Origin: Sphingobium sp. AP49 | Lineage (GTDB): Bacteria > Pseudomonadota > Alphaproteobacteria > Sphingomonadales > Sphingomonadaceae | Direction: 5' to 3' | NCBI RefSeq assembly: GCF_000281715.2 | Contig: NZ_CP124576.1 | Location: forward strand, 2,921,501-2,985,500 | Length of the DNA stretch: 64,000 bases | Shown here: one piece after another, positions 26,814-35,555 of the stretch | Numbering within the stretch: the stretch's first letter is position 1 | Layout of the letters: each line of letters starts with the position of its first letter | The notes under the pieces: generated by a model | Database searches by the model: none | What the model was told of the DNA's origin: nothing | The model's input: only the letters and a program-made list of their open reading frames with translations | Program-made: the position numbers and the translations under genes

Positions 26814-27264
26814 CGGCGCCGGGCCGGCGCGCCGGCCCGGGTCAGCCCCGAAGTTCACAGTGTCGTCGGGCCAAACCGGGCCTTTGCGCCCGCCACGCGC
26901 CGGCCACGCACCCGCGACGCCCGCATGGCGCGTCACCGACCGGGCGCGCTCCGACGCACAAGGCCCCGACGCCGCGCCACCGGCGCGCCGGACGCGACGC
27001 CGAAGCGACAGAGGCGCACCGGCCATGCGCGTGCCAGGTGGCAATGATGTCGGATTGCGGGGACGGCTTCATCGCCCAAGCTACACCAGAGAAACCCCGC
27101 GTAGGACAGACACGACCGATTGTTGCCGTCAAAAGCGGCGGCATGCGATGCCGAATGCGGCCGTTCGCTGCGGGATTCCCTTCTGAATTATCAGGGCTTC
27201 TACCAATCCCTAATCCCTCCCCCGAACCATAGGCTCCCGCCGTCCAAGCGCGATGGAGATGACA
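26814..27264. other. 451-base gap: palindrome followed by a GC-rich stretch without a recognisable gene
   Basis: The gap opens with a perfect self-complementary 22-mer at 26819-26840 (two 10-bp arms, CCGGGCCGGC and GCCGGCCCGG, around GC), which may act as a terminator though it lacks a T-run. Positions 26880-27030 are very rich in CGACGC/CGCGCC steps; open frames cross it on both strands but none resembles a known protein. The last 150 bases, before the sulfatase, are more AT-rich and probably carry its promoter. Confidence 0.5.
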
Positions 27265-28821
27265 ATGCCCAATGGAAAGCCCAATATTCTCGTCATCTGG
27301 GGTGACGATATCGGCATGTGGAATGTGGGTGCCTATACCCATGGCATGATGGGCGACACGCCCAATATCGACCGTATCGCCAAGGAAGGCGCGATCTTCA
27401 CCGATCATTATGGCCAGCCCAGCTGCACCGCCGGCCGCGCCGCCTTCGTCATGGGCCAGCTGCCGGTGCGCACCGGCATGACCACCATCGGCATACCGGG
27501 GTCGGCGCGCGGCATCCAGAAGGAGGATCCCACGATTGCCGAGGTACTGAAATCGGCGGGCTACAAGACCGGCCAGTTCGGCAAGAACCATCTGGGCGAC
27601 CGCAATGATTTCCTGCCGACCGTCCATGGCTTCGACGAATGGTTCGGCAACCTCTATCACCTCAACGCCGAGGAAGAGCCGGAAGAGTTGGACTATCCGG
27701 GCCAGAAGGATCCCGAATATACCAAGAAATACGGCCCGCGTGGCGTTCTGCATGCCTGGGCCACCGATACGCATGACGATACCGATGACGGCATCTTCGG
27801 CGTGCGCGGCAAGCAGAAGATCGAGAATACCGGGCCGCTGACCCGCAAGCGCATGGAAACCTTCGACGGCGAAGTGCTGGACAAGACGCTCGACTGGCTG
27901 GAACGCAACAAGGAAGGCCCCTTCTTCTGCTGGTTCAACACCACGGCGATCCATATCTTCTCGCACCCGCCCCAGAAGTACAAGCAGATGGCCGTCGATG
28001 AAGGCCGGGCCGAGGAAGACGTCGTTCGCGCCAAGATGATTGAGCATGACGAGCAGATCGGCAAGCTGCTGCAATGGCTGGACGACAATGGCCTGGCCGA
28101 GGACACGATCGTGATCTACTCGACCGACAACGGCAATGAGATGATGCTGTGGCCCGATGGCGGCTATGCCCCGTTCCGTGGCGAAAAGGGCACCACCTGG
28201 GAAGGCGGCGTGCGCGTGCCGATGCTGGCGCGCTGGCCCGCCCAGATCCCGGCCGGCAGCTGGATCAACGGCATGCAGAATCACGAGGATGTCTATGTCA
28301 CTCTGGCGGCCGCCGCCGGTCTGACCGACATCAAGGAGAAGCTGCTGGACGGCACCAAGCTGGGCGACAGCGAATTGACCTACAAGGTCCATCTCGACGG
28401 CTTCAACCAGCTCGACATGTGGACCGGCAAGAGCAAGGCTTCCGCCCGCAGAGCCTATTTCTATTATGACGAAACCGAACTGACGGCCATTCGCGTGGGC
28501 AATTGGAAGATGCATATCGGGGTCAAGAAGGAGGGCAGCTGGTTCAATCCCAGAAGCTATCCTTCGGTCCCCTATATCTTCAACCTGCGCATGGACCCGA
28601 TGGAGAAGATGGACCCGGAAAGCCACGAATGGGGCTATATCGGCCGGAAATTCCTTGCTTCCAAACTGTGGGCGCCGACGGCCGGCACACCCTATGTGGC
28701 CGAGCATCTCAAGAGCCTGCAGGCCTATCCGCCGCGTCAAGCTGCTGACACGCTGAGCCTGCACAAGGCGCTGGAAGCCGCGATGGCCAAGCTGGAACAG
28801 GCGAACGCCAGCAGCAATTAA
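27265..28821 (+). CDS. Arylsulfatase-family sulfatase with CTAGR active-site motif
   Basis: A 518-residue type I sulfatase. The metal site starts at NILVIWGDDIGMWN (Asp14, Asp15). The modifiable Cys is Cys54 in QPSCTAGRAAFVMG, where the canonical motif is C-x-P-S-R; proline is replaced by Ala and Ser by Gly. Downstream motifs are GKNHLGD, HPPQKYK and YSTDNGNEMMLWPDGG. GGAG six bases before ATG 27265 supports that start over 27253. No signal peptide is evident, so it is probably cytoplasmic. It would release sulfate from an aryl or alkyl ester if Cys54 becomes formylglycine. No formylglycine-generating enzyme gene is in the window. It fits the sulfur-scavenging theme of the first 17 kb but is not linked to it. 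Confidence 0.88.
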   Translation: MPNGKPNILVIWGDDIGMWNVGAYTHGMMGDTPNIDRIAKEGAIFTDHYGQPSCTAGRAAFVMGQLPVRTGMTTIGIPGSARGIQKEDPTIAEVLKSAGYKTGQFGKNHLGDRNDFLPTVHGFDEWFGNLYHLNAEEEPEELDYPGQKDPEYTKKYGPRGVLHAWATDTHDDTDDGIFGVRGKQKIENTGPLTRKRMETFDGEVLDKTLDWLERNKEGPFFCWFNTTAIHIFSHPPQKYKQMAVDEGRAEEDVVRAKMIEHDEQIGKLLQWLDDNGLAEDTIVIYSTDNGNEMMLWPDGGYAPFRGEKGTTWEGGVRVPMLARWPAQIPAGSWINGMQNHEDVYVTLAAAAGLTDIKEKLLDGTKLGDSELTYKVHLDGFNQLDMWTGKSKASARRAYFYYDETELTAIRVGNWKMHIGVKKEGSWFNPRSYPSVPYIFNLRMDPMEKMDPESHEWGYIGRKFLASKLWAPTAGTPYVAEHLKSLQAYPPRQAADTLSLHKALEAAMAKLEQANASSN

Positions 28822-28849
28822 GCCGAAGCGCCTGTGATGTGATTCGGCG

Positions 28850-28888
28850 AGAAGGCCTGAGGCAGTGCATGATTGCCTCAGGCCTTCT
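28850..28888 (+). terminator. Strong hairpin after the sulfatase gene
   Basis: AGAAGGCCTGAGGCA and TGCCTCAGGCCTTCT form a perfect 15-bp stem with a 9-base loop, 28 bases past the sulfatase stop. There is only a short pyrimidine tail. Confidence 0.8.
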
Positions 28889-29061
28889 GTCTGCGGGAAC
28901 GAAAAATGAGCGCGATGCCAACGGCTGCGATGCGACGATGCTTCGCCGCAGTCCGTACACCCTTTTCGCCATGTCCGCGACCCGAAGGGCGACCGAATGC
29001 CCATGCGGGATGACGGTGTGAAACAGGCCGTGGCCCTTTCACTCCAATAGGCCTTTGTGCA

Positions 29062-29565
29062 CTATCCCCGGAAGCGCGCCGCCATCGCCTCTTCCCACGG
29101 GCCGCCGCGATAATGCCAGGCGGCAAGGCCCGCGATCGCCAGCGGGCGGGGACGGAAATCGGCGCGCAACTGGTCGGCAAGCGCGCGCGCCACGTTCGAC
29201 GCGACCTTGTTCTGGATGGTGAGGTGCGGACGGAAGCCGGCCTGGTCCTGCGGCGTCAGCAGGCCGGCGAAGGTGTCGGCGAGGTCTGCGCGCAACCCCA
29301 CCAGATCCGGGCTGTCGATGCGATAGGCCACCCCCTGCCCCAGCAGCAATATATCGGCGAGCCGCGCGCGGGGCGCCGGTCCGGTGCATAATTGCTTCAG
29401 CCGTATCTTGAGTTCGGGCAGCAGCGAGGGCGGCAGATGATGGAACAGGGTGACATGGGCCGGCACCCGATTGCGGTCGGGCGGAAAATGGGCGCGGCGC
29501 TGTCCGTCCGCCCAGGCGAAATCGGCAGCGGCCAGCAGCGCAGTGACGATGATCGGATCAGCCAT
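29062..29565 (-). CDS. 2'-5' RNA ligase/2H phosphoesterase family protein (ThpR/LigT-like)
   Basis: A 167-residue 2H phosphoesterase. Both catalytic H-x-T motifs are present: AHVTLFHHL (His37, Thr39) and PHLTIQNKV (His114, Thr116). Bacterial relatives act as 2'-5' RNA ligases in vitro or hydrolyse 2',3'-cyclic phosphates; the physiological substrate is generally uncertain. The ATG at 29565 begins the conserved domain; the longer frame to 29670 adds an unconvincing arginine-rich leader. It is divergent from a small membrane protein gene, with about 107 bases between them. Confidence 0.82.
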   Translation of the reverse strand: MADPIIVTALLAAADFAWADGQRRAHFPPDRNRVPAHVTLFHHLPPSLLPELKIRLKQLCTGPAPRARLADILLLGQGVAYRIDSPDLVGLRADLADTFAGLLTPQDQAGFRPHLTIQNKVASNVARALADQLRADFRPRPLAIAGLAAWHYRGGPWEEAMAARFRG

Positions 29566-29672
29566 GATCGCCTCCGCGCGCGAGGACGCCGGACTTCCGC
29601 CCGGCCGGGATAGCTTGTATGATCCGGCCCTGGCCGCCCGGCAAGCGGATGCGGCCCGGGAGGGGGACAATC

Positions 29673-30092
29673 ATGCGCGCACCGGCATCCTTCATCGTCA
29701 TCGCCGTCATCCTGTTGATCTGGAACCTGATGGGGATCACGGCTTTCATCACGCAATATAGCGCCGACCTGACCGAACTGGCGAAAAGCGATCCCGACAC
29801 CGCACATGCTTTTGCGCAGATGCCGGGCTGGGCCTGGGCGGTCTATGCGGTGGCGGTGGGGGCCGGCACCCTGGGCGCGATTGCGCTGCTGCTGCGCCGG
29901 CGGCCGGCAGTCGCCCTGTTCCTGCTGTCGCTGGTTGCGGTGATCGTCCAGTTCGGCCACAGCTTCCTCGCCACCGATCTGCTGGCGGTAAAGGGCTTCG
30001 GCGCGGCAGCCTTTCCGGCGGTCATCGTCCTGATCGGTATCGGCCAGTGGCTTTATGCCCGCAGCCAGGCGGCCAAGGGCCTGCTGCGCTAA
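29673..30092 (+). CDS. Small four-helix integral membrane protein
   Basis: A 139-residue protein with about four transmembrane segments: FIVIAVILLIWNLMGITAFI, WAVYAVAVGAGTLGAIALLL, AVALFLLSLVAVIVQFGHSF and AAAFPAVIVLIGIGQWLYA. GGGAGGGGGACAATC provides the ribosome site for ATG 29673. Similar short membrane proteins are common in sphingomonads as hypothetical sugar transporter-like or DoxX-sized proteins; I recognise no catalytic motif. It ends three bases before the convergent mltG stop. Confidence 0.7.
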   Translation: MRAPASFIVIAVILLIWNLMGITAFITQYSADLTELAKSDPDTAHAFAQMPGWAWAVYAVAVGAGTLGAIALLLRRRPAVALFLLSLVAVIVQFGHSFLATDLLAVKGFGAAAFPAVIVLIGIGQWLYARSQAAKGLLR

Positions 30093-30095
30093 CGC

Positions 30096-31067
30096 CTAGA
30101 GTTCGCCCCGTGCGCGGCGAATCTCGAACCATTTGCGCACATTCTCGTTATGCTGCTGATAGGTGTCGGCGAAGATATGGCCGCCTTTCCCGTCGGCGAC
30201 GAAATAGAGCGCGTTGGTTTCAGCCGGGTGCAATACCGCCAGGATCGACAGGCGGCCAGGATTGGCGATCGGCCCCTTGGGCAGGCCAGTCATGGCATAG
30301 GTGTTGTAATCGTTGACGTCGGCGATCTCGGACTTCTTGATCCGGCGGCCGAGCGGCTTGCCCCTGGTGATCGGATAGATGATCGTCGGGTCGGCCTGCA
30401 ACATCATATTCTTGCGCAGGCGGTTGCTGTAGACGCCGGCCACCATCGGCCGCTCCTTGGCGATCGCGGTTTCCTTCTCGACGATCGAGGCGAGGATGAT
30501 CGCCTCTTTGGGCGACTTGGCGATCGTGTTCGGCGCGCGTTCGGCCCAGAGCTTCGCCAGCGCCTTGTCCATCGCCGTCTGCATCCGCTTGAGCACGGCC
30601 GCGCGCGGCTCGCCCTTGTCGAAGGCATAGCTGTCGGGCAGCACGCTGCCCTCCTCGGGCACTGCGACATCCCCGGTCAGCTCGTCATTGGCCATCAGCC
30701 GTTCCTGGACCAGGACCGATGGCATGCCTTCGGGAATCGTGACCAGCCGGGTCAGCGTCTTGCCGCCCTGCAGGATGGAGAGGATCTCGTTGTTGCTGGC
30801 GCCCCGGGGCAGGACGAACTCGCCCGCCTTGATCGGCTTGGCGCCGCCAAAGACCTTGGCTCGGGTCAGGAAGGCATCGGCCGATCGCACCGCGCCGGCC
30901 TGTTTCAGCAGGACCGCCGCATCGGACAGGGTCGATCCTTCCGGCACGACGATGCTGATATTCTGCGGGGCCGGTCCGGCCTCGGTCCAGCCATGGACGA
31001 AGCGAAACCCCACAAAGGCGACGACGGCCAGGCCGATCAGGAGAATGATACAGCCCAGCCGGCGCAT
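30096..31067 (-). CDS. mltG: Endolytic murein transglycosylase MltG
   Basis: A 323-residue MltG (YceG-like) protein. An N-terminal transmembrane helix (CIILLIGLAVVAFVGFRFV) is followed by a LysM-like region with VVPEGSTLSDAAVLL and the catalytic domain with LVTIPEGMP, ILASIVEKET (catalytic Glu), SNRLRKNMMLQADPTIIY and PYNTY-like NDYNTYAMTGLPKGPIANPG. It cleaves nascent glycan strands and sets their length at the inner membrane. It is the last gene of the fab cluster, 10 bases after fabF, the order usual in alphaproteobacteria. Confidence 0.95.
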   Translation of the reverse strand: MRRLGCIILLIGLAVVAFVGFRFVHGWTEAGPAPQNISIVVPEGSTLSDAAVLLKQAGAVRSADAFLTRAKVFGGAKPIKAGEFVLPRGASNNEILSILQGGKTLTRLVTIPEGMPSVLVQERLMANDELTGDVAVPEEGSVLPDSYAFDKGEPRAAVLKRMQTAMDKALAKLWAERAPNTIAKSPKEAIILASIVEKETAIAKERPMVAGVYSNRLRKNMMLQADPTIIYPITRGKPLGRRIKKSEIADVNDYNTYAMTGLPKGPIANPGRLSILAVLHPAETNALYFVADGKGGHIFADTYQQHNENVRKWFEIRRARGEL

Positions 31068-31077
31068 GACAGGTGCC

Positions 31078-32337
31078 TCAGATCGCCTTCATGATGAGCG
31101 ATGCGTTGGTGCCGCCGAAGCCGAACGAATTGTTCAGCACTGCGCGCACCTTGCGCTCCTTGGCAACGTGCGGGACCAGGTCCACGCCCTTGCAGCTTTC
31201 GCTCGGTTCATCGAGGTTGAGCGTCGGCGGCACGATCTGGTCGCGCATGGCGAGGATGCAGAAGATGCTCTCCACCGCGCCGGCCCCGCCCAGAAGATGG
31301 CCAATCGCCGACTTGGTCGACGACATCGACATGGTCGACAGATTGTCGCCGAACAGGCGCTTGACCGCACCCAGTTCCAGCTCGTCACCCAGCGGGGTCG
31401 AGGTACCGTGCGCGTTCACATAGTCGATATCCTCAAGGCTGAGGCCCGACTTCTTGAGCGCCATCTGCATCGAGCGGAAGCCGCCATTGCCCTCCGGATG
31501 GGGGGCGGTGACATGATAGGCGTCGCCGGTCAGGCCATAGCCGATGACTTCGGCATAGATTTTCGCGCCGCGCTTCTTGGCATGCTCATATTCTTCCAGC
31601 ACGACCACGCCCGCGCCCTCGCCCATGACGAAGCCGTCACGGTTGACGTCATAGGGACGGCTCGCCTTTTCCGGCGTGTCGTTGAAGCCGGTCGACAGCG
31701 CGCGCGCCTGGGCGAAGCCGGCGATGCCGATCGGGCAGATCGCGCCTTCCGCGCCGCCCGCCAGCATCACGTCGGCATCGTCCATCGCAATCATGCGCGC
31801 AGCGTCGCCGATCGAATGGGCGCCGGTCGAACAGGCGGTGACGACGGCATGGTTCGGCCCCATCAGGCCATATTTGATCGAGACCTGACCCGAGATCAGG
31901 TTGATCAGGCGGCCATGGACGAAGTGCGGCGAAACGCGGTTTGGCCCCTTGTTGGCCAGCACCAGCGATTCGCTTTCGATGCCCGGCAGGCCACCGATGC
32001 CCGATCCGATCGAGCAGCCGGCGCGCAGCCGCTCTTCTTCCGACATATTGTCGAGGCCCGCGTCGCGCAGCGCCTGGCTGGCGGCGGAAATGCCGTAGAC
32101 GATGAACGGATCGACCTGACGCTGGATCTTGTGATCGACGTCGATCGAGGCGTCATAGCCATATTCATGATCGGCCGGCTTCACTTCGCAGGCGATGCGG
32201 CACTTGTAATCGGTGGCATCGAAGCGGGTGATCGTCGCCGCGCCGGATTTCGACGCGATGATGTTCTTCCAGGTGGTTTCGACATCCCCGCCAAGCGGGC
32301 TTACCATGCCAAGGCCGGTTACGACGACGCGACGCAT
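31078..32337 (-). CDS. fabF: Beta-ketoacyl-ACP synthase II
   Basis: A 419-residue condensing enzyme that extends acyl-ACP with malonyl-ACP in fatty-acid synthesis. The Cys-His-His triad is complete: Cys169 in VVTACSTGAHS, His in NAHGTSTPLGD and His in SAIGHLLGGAGAVE. The thiolase fold ends with the typical LNNSFGFGGTNASLI. ATG 32337 follows GGAG and starts the conserved MRRVVVTGLGMVSPLG; the frame extending to 32379 is not needed. It lies 172 bases downstream of acpP on the same strand. Confidence 0.96.
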   Translation of the reverse strand: MRRVVVTGLGMVSPLGGDVETTWKNIIASKSGAATITRFDATDYKCRIACEVKPADHEYGYDASIDVDHKIQRQVDPFIVYGISAASQALRDAGLDNMSEEERLRAGCSIGSGIGGLPGIESESLVLANKGPNRVSPHFVHGRLINLISGQVSIKYGLMGPNHAVVTACSTGAHSIGDAARMIAMDDADVMLAGGAEGAICPIGIAGFAQARALSTGFNDTPEKASRPYDVNRDGFVMGEGAGVVVLEEYEHAKKRGAKIYAEVIGYGLTGDAYHVTAPHPEGNGGFRSMQMALKKSGLSLEDIDYVNAHGTSTPLGDELELGAVKRLFGDNLSTMSMSSTKSAIGHLLGGAGAVESIFCILAMRDQIVPPTLNLDEPSESCKGVDLVPHVAKERKVRAVLNNSFGFGGTNASLIMKAI

Positions 32338-32478
32338 ATGCTTGCTCCGAAATTCCAATTTTGGTTCCGTGCCGCTCATTTAGGCGCTCTTGGCGCGCTT
32401 GTGAACGGCAGACCAGATACGAAAAGGCTCCCCAAGCTCCGGGATCGCCGGACAAGAGGAGCCAATCCTTGTGCAAGT

Positions 32479-32501
32479 CGGCCTACCGCAAGGGCAGGCC
32501 G
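32479..32501 (-). promoter_or_regulatory. Small hairpin between acpP and fabF
   Basis: CGGCCTACC, a GCAA loop and GGGCAGGCCG make a hairpin just past the acpP stop. No T-run follows, so it may act as a partial terminator or an RNA stabiliser that lets acpP mRNA exceed fabF mRNA. Confidence 0.35.
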
Positions 32502-32509
32502 CGAAGCCC

Positions 32510-32743
32510 TCAGGCCTTGCTGTCGATATAGTCGATCGCGTCCTTGACGGTGGCGATCTTCTCAGCCGCATCGTCAGGGATTTCGACGCCGAATTCTTCC
32601 TCGAACGCCATGACCAGTTCAACGATGTCCAGGCTATCTGCGCCCAGATCGTCGATGAAGCTCGCGTCCTCGGTCACCTTTTCGGCTTCAACGCCCAGAT
32701 GCTCGACGACGATTTTCTTTACGCGATCCGCGGTCTCACTCAT
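32510..32743 (-). CDS. acpP: Acyl carrier protein
   Basis: A 77-residue acidic four-helix protein. The phosphopantetheine attachment Ser37 is in the universal GADSLD motif, followed by [22 protein letters not shown]. It carries growing acyl chains for the Fab enzymes. AAGGA precedes the ATG. It heads the acpP-fabF-mltG part of the cluster; its promoter should lie in the 206 bases shared with the divergent GT87-like gene. Confidence 0.98.
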   Translation of the reverse strand: MSETADRVKKIVVEHLGVEAEKVTEDASFIDDLGADSLDIVELVMAFEEEFGVEIPDDAAEKIATVKDAIDYIDSKA

Positions 32744-32949
32744 GAGTGGTCCTTCTTACTGGGTATCGTTGGTGGTTCTGAATAACCGTTAAGGCATGCC
32801 CTAGTGCCAAGCCCCGTTAGAGGCAAGAGGGAAGGCCGCCAAGCCCCTAGATTGGGCTGCGGCCGCCATATGACAAGAAATAGGCGGCGAAAAGCCGGGA
32901 AATGCAGCCGGTTTACTAAAATTTCAGCCGCTTGTGGCAAGCCGGCGCC

Positions 32950-34170
32950 ATGCTAGAGCGCCTGTGCCTGGACCATTTTATCACCCTGCCGCGCATGCGC
33001 CTGACCGCCTGGCTGGTGCTGGCGGCGACGCTGATCGGGCTGGTCGTCCTGTTCGCCACCGCCCATGGCACGGTGGATTCGCTGGGCCGGCCGCTGGGCA
33101 CCGACTTTTCCAACGTCTGGACCGCCGGCTGGATGGCCGACCATGGCCAGGCGGCCCAGGCCTGGAGCTGGTCCGCCCATCATGCCGTGCAGCAAACAAC
33201 CCATCATGACGCTGCCATCCCCTTTTATGGCTGGCATTATCCCCCACCCTTCCTGATCGTCGCAACGCTGCTGGCGCAGTTGCCCTATATCGCCGCGCTG
33301 ATCCTGTGGCAGGCAGTGACGCTGGCAGGCGCGTTGCTGGTGGTGCGCCATATCCTGCCCAACGACCGCGACGCGCTGCTTATCGCGCTGGGCGCGCCGG
33401 TGGTGCTGATCTGCCTGGGCCATGGTCAGAACGCCTTCCTGACCGCCAGTCTGCTGGGCGGCGGCATGGCCCTGCTCGATCGCCGTCCGTGGGTGGCGGG
33501 CATGTTGTTGGGCGCGCTGGTCTACAAGCCGCAATTCGCGGTCCTGATTCCCGTCCTGATCTTGGCGCGCGGCAATGTTCGCGCCTTTCTGGGCGCCGGG
33601 CTGACCGCTGCGGGACTATGCCTGCTTACCCTCCTCCTCTGGGGCTGGCCGGTGTGGCAGGCCTTCATCGATTCCCTGCCGCTGACCCGCCATGTCGTGA
33701 TCGAGGCTGGATCGACCGGCTGGGAGAAGATCCCGAGCCCCTTTGCCGCGGTGCGCCAATGGGGCGGCGCCATTCCGCTCGCCTATGCCGTGCAGGGCCT
33801 CGTCACCGCCAGTGCCATTGCCGCCGCCGCCCTCTTCGCGCGGCGCGGCACCATGGAAGTCCGCGGCGCTGCCGCGCTCAGCGCCGCCCTGCTCTGCACC
33901 CCCTATGTGCTGGACTATGATTATGTCCTGCTGGGGATGGCGATCGCCTTCCTTGTCGCCGACATGCGCCGGCGCGGCGTGCTCCGCTGGGAAAAAAGCT
34001 GGCTGGCCTATGCCTGGCTGGCACCGCTTTGCGGTCGTGCGGTCGCGCAATTCACTTATGTCCCGATCGACCTGATCGGCGCCCTCGCCCTGCTGGCCCT
34101 CGCGATGCGACGGACCTGCCTGCTGGATGGCGCGTTGCACAAAGATGGCATGACGCTGCGGAGCATTTGA
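32950..34170 (+). CDS. Polytopic membrane protein, glycosyltransferase 87/DUF2029-like
   Basis: A roughly 406-residue protein with 9-10 hydrophobic segments and the layout of GT87 mannosyltransferase-like proteins: GTDFSNVWTAGWMADHGQAA after the first helix, a FYGWHYPPPF motif near residue 95, LGHGQNAFLT, and VYKPQFAVLIPV. Relatives use polyprenyl-phosphate sugars outside the inner membrane. ATG 32950 is chosen; a TTG at 32932 is possible and ATG 32995 begins the first helix. It interrupts the fab cluster between acpP and fabG and forms an apparent two-gene unit with the next ORF. Confidence 0.78.
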   Translation: MLERLCLDHFITLPRMRLTAWLVLAATLIGLVVLFATAHGTVDSLGRPLGTDFSNVWTAGWMADHGQAAQAWSWSAHHAVQQTTHHDAAIPFYGWHYPPPFLIVATLLAQLPYIAALILWQAVTLAGALLVVRHILPNDRDALLIALGAPVVLICLGHGQNAFLTASLLGGGMALLDRRPWVAGMLLGALVYKPQFAVLIPVLILARGNVRAFLGAGLTAAGLCLLTLLLWGWPVWQAFIDSLPLTRHVVIEAGSTGWEKIPSPFAAVRQWGGAIPLAYAVQGLVTASAIAAAALFARRGTMEVRGAAALSAALLCTPYVLDYDYVLLGMAIAFLVADMRRRGVLRWEKSWLAYAWLAPLCGRAVAQFTYVPIDLIGALALLALAMRRTCLLDGALHKDGMTLRSI

Positions 34171-34172
34171 GC

Positions 34173-34757
34173 GTGAAACTTGAGGCGGCCCTGCTGCTGG
34201 CGCTGGCAGGCGTATCCCCGGCCATGGCGCAGGCGGACGACCCGGCCCATGCCGCCAGCACGCAATATCGGGCGGCCCGGCATCTGGGCCTGCCGGGTGA
34301 ATCCGTGAAGGTCACGCCCGCCACATGGAATGGTGCGCACTGGGTCTTTGCCGACTATCTGACCGGCAAGCCGGGCGAGGAAGAACGGCAACTGGTGATG
34401 CTGGACGAACATATGCGTCGCCCGCCCATCCGCGTCACAACCGGTGAACAGGAAGGTGGCGTCCCGGACATCCTGGCCATCGGCTTTGCCAATGCGGACC
34501 GGGATAAGGCGAAGGAACTGATCGTCATACTCGGCTGGCAGATCCGCCATTATGATGTGAGCGGCACCCTATATGACGTGCGCATCCTGGACGACTGGCA
34601 GCCCGGCCAGCGCGCGCTGGCGCCGGTCAAGGCGGCGGAGCGATTGTTCCAGCATTATGAATGCGATTGCGGCCGGCGCGACGGCCCGGACCAGATCGCC
34701 AAGGTAAAGACCATCGCGGCCGTGAAACAGGTCCTGATCCGCGCGGGGTATAGATAG
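34173..34757 (+). CDS. Secreted hypothetical protein
   Basis: A 194-residue exported protein of unknown function. GTG 34173, preceded by GGAG inside the upstream gene, opens a clear signal peptide (LEAALLLALAGVSPAMAQA). The mature part has WNGAHWVFADYLTG, GVPDILAIGFANADRDKAKELIVIL and a late HYECDCGRR with two cysteines. The D-x-N-x-D-like FANADRDKAKEL resembles an FG-GAP/VCBS repeat edge, but only one such unit is seen. It starts two bases past the GT87-like stop, so it is probably cotranscribed. The frame from 34029 was rejected because it overlaps the upstream gene. Confidence 0.72.
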   Translation: MKLEAALLLALAGVSPAMAQADDPAHAASTQYRAARHLGLPGESVKVTPATWNGAHWVFADYLTGKPGEEERQLVMLDEHMRRPPIRVTTGEQEGGVPDILAIGFANADRDKAKELIVILGWQIRHYDVSGTLYDVRILDDWQPGQRALAPVKAAERLFQHYECDCGRRDGPDQIAKVKTIAAVKQVLIRAGYR

Positions 34758-34792
34758 AAAGGGGCCGGAACGCATAGCGCCCGGCCCCCTTT
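34758..34792. terminator. Bidirectional terminator
   Basis: GGGGCCGG and CCGGCCCC pair around a 12-base loop, flanked by AAA on the left and TTT on the right. It separates the convergent secreted-protein gene and fabG. Confidence 0.75.
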
Positions 34793-34813
34793 CCATTGCG
34801 TCGCGTGACGCGA

Positions 34814-35554
34814 TCAGATCATCGCCATGCCGCCATTGACGTGCAGGGTCTGGCCGTTGACATAGCCCGCTTCCTTGCTCGCCAGATAGGCGACCGCCGC
34901 GCCGATATCATCGCCATCGCCCAGATCGCCAGCCGGGATCTTGGCCAGGATCGTGCCCTTCTGCGCATCGCTCAGCGCATCGGTCATGGCCGACCGGATG
35001 AAGCCGGGCGCCACGCAGTTCACGGTGATGCCACGGCTCGCCAGTTCCTGGCCCAGCGACTTCGACATGCCGATGATGCCGGCCTTCGACGCGCAATAGT
35101 TGGACTGGCCCGGATTGCCGGTGACGCCCACGACCGAGGTGATCGAGATGATGCGGCCAAAGCGCGCCTTCATCATCGGCTTGGCAGCGGCGCGGCACAG
35201 GCGGAAGGCCGCTTCCAGATTGACCGAAATGACCTGCGACCATTCCTCGTCCTTCATGCGCAGGATCAGATTGTCGCGGGTGATGCCGGCATTGTTGACC
35301 AGGATGTCGAGCTTGCCACCCAGCGCTTCCACCGCCTGCGGCACCAGCGCGTCGACGGCAGCCGGATCGGACAGGTTGCAGACCAAGGTCTTGTGGTCGC
35401 CGCCCAGTTCGGCGGCGAAGGCCTTGAGCTTTTCCTCATTGCTGCCCGACAGCGCCAGGGTGGCGCCCTGCGCGGCCAGCGCCTTGGCGATGGAGGAACC
35501 GATACCCCCCGAAGCGCCGGTCACCAGCGCGGTCATTCCCGTCAGATCGAACAT
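34814..35554 (-). CDS. fabG: 3-oxoacyl-ACP reductase
   Basis: A 246-residue short-chain dehydrogenase. The cofactor motif is ALVTGASGGIGSSIAKAL, NNAG is at 87-90 and the catalytic Ser140, Tyr153 and Lys157 lie in SITSVVGVTGNPGQSNYCASK. VAPGFIRSAMTDALSD is the FabG-specific C-terminal region. It reduces 3-oxoacyl-ACP with NADPH. The ATG at 35554 is one base past the crotonase stop, so fabD, crotonase and fabG form one transcript. Confidence 0.95.
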   Translation of the reverse strand: MFDLTGMTALVTGASGGIGSSIAKALAAQGATLALSGSNEEKLKAFAAELGGDHKTLVCNLSDPAAVDALVPQAVEALGGKLDILVNNAGITRDNLILRMKDEEWSQVISVNLEAAFRLCRAAAKPMMKARFGRIISITSVVGVTGNPGQSNYCASKAGIIGMSKSLGQELASRGITVNCVAPGFIRSAMTDALSDAQKGTILAKIPAGDLGDGDDIGAAVAYLASKEAGYVNGQTLHVNGGMAMI

Positions 35555-35555
35555 T

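Noticed and set aside
26842..29004. 720-residue minus-strand open frame opposite the sulfatase gene
   Set aside because: It mirrors the sulfatase codons and has no recognisable domain; a typical shadow of a high-GC gene.
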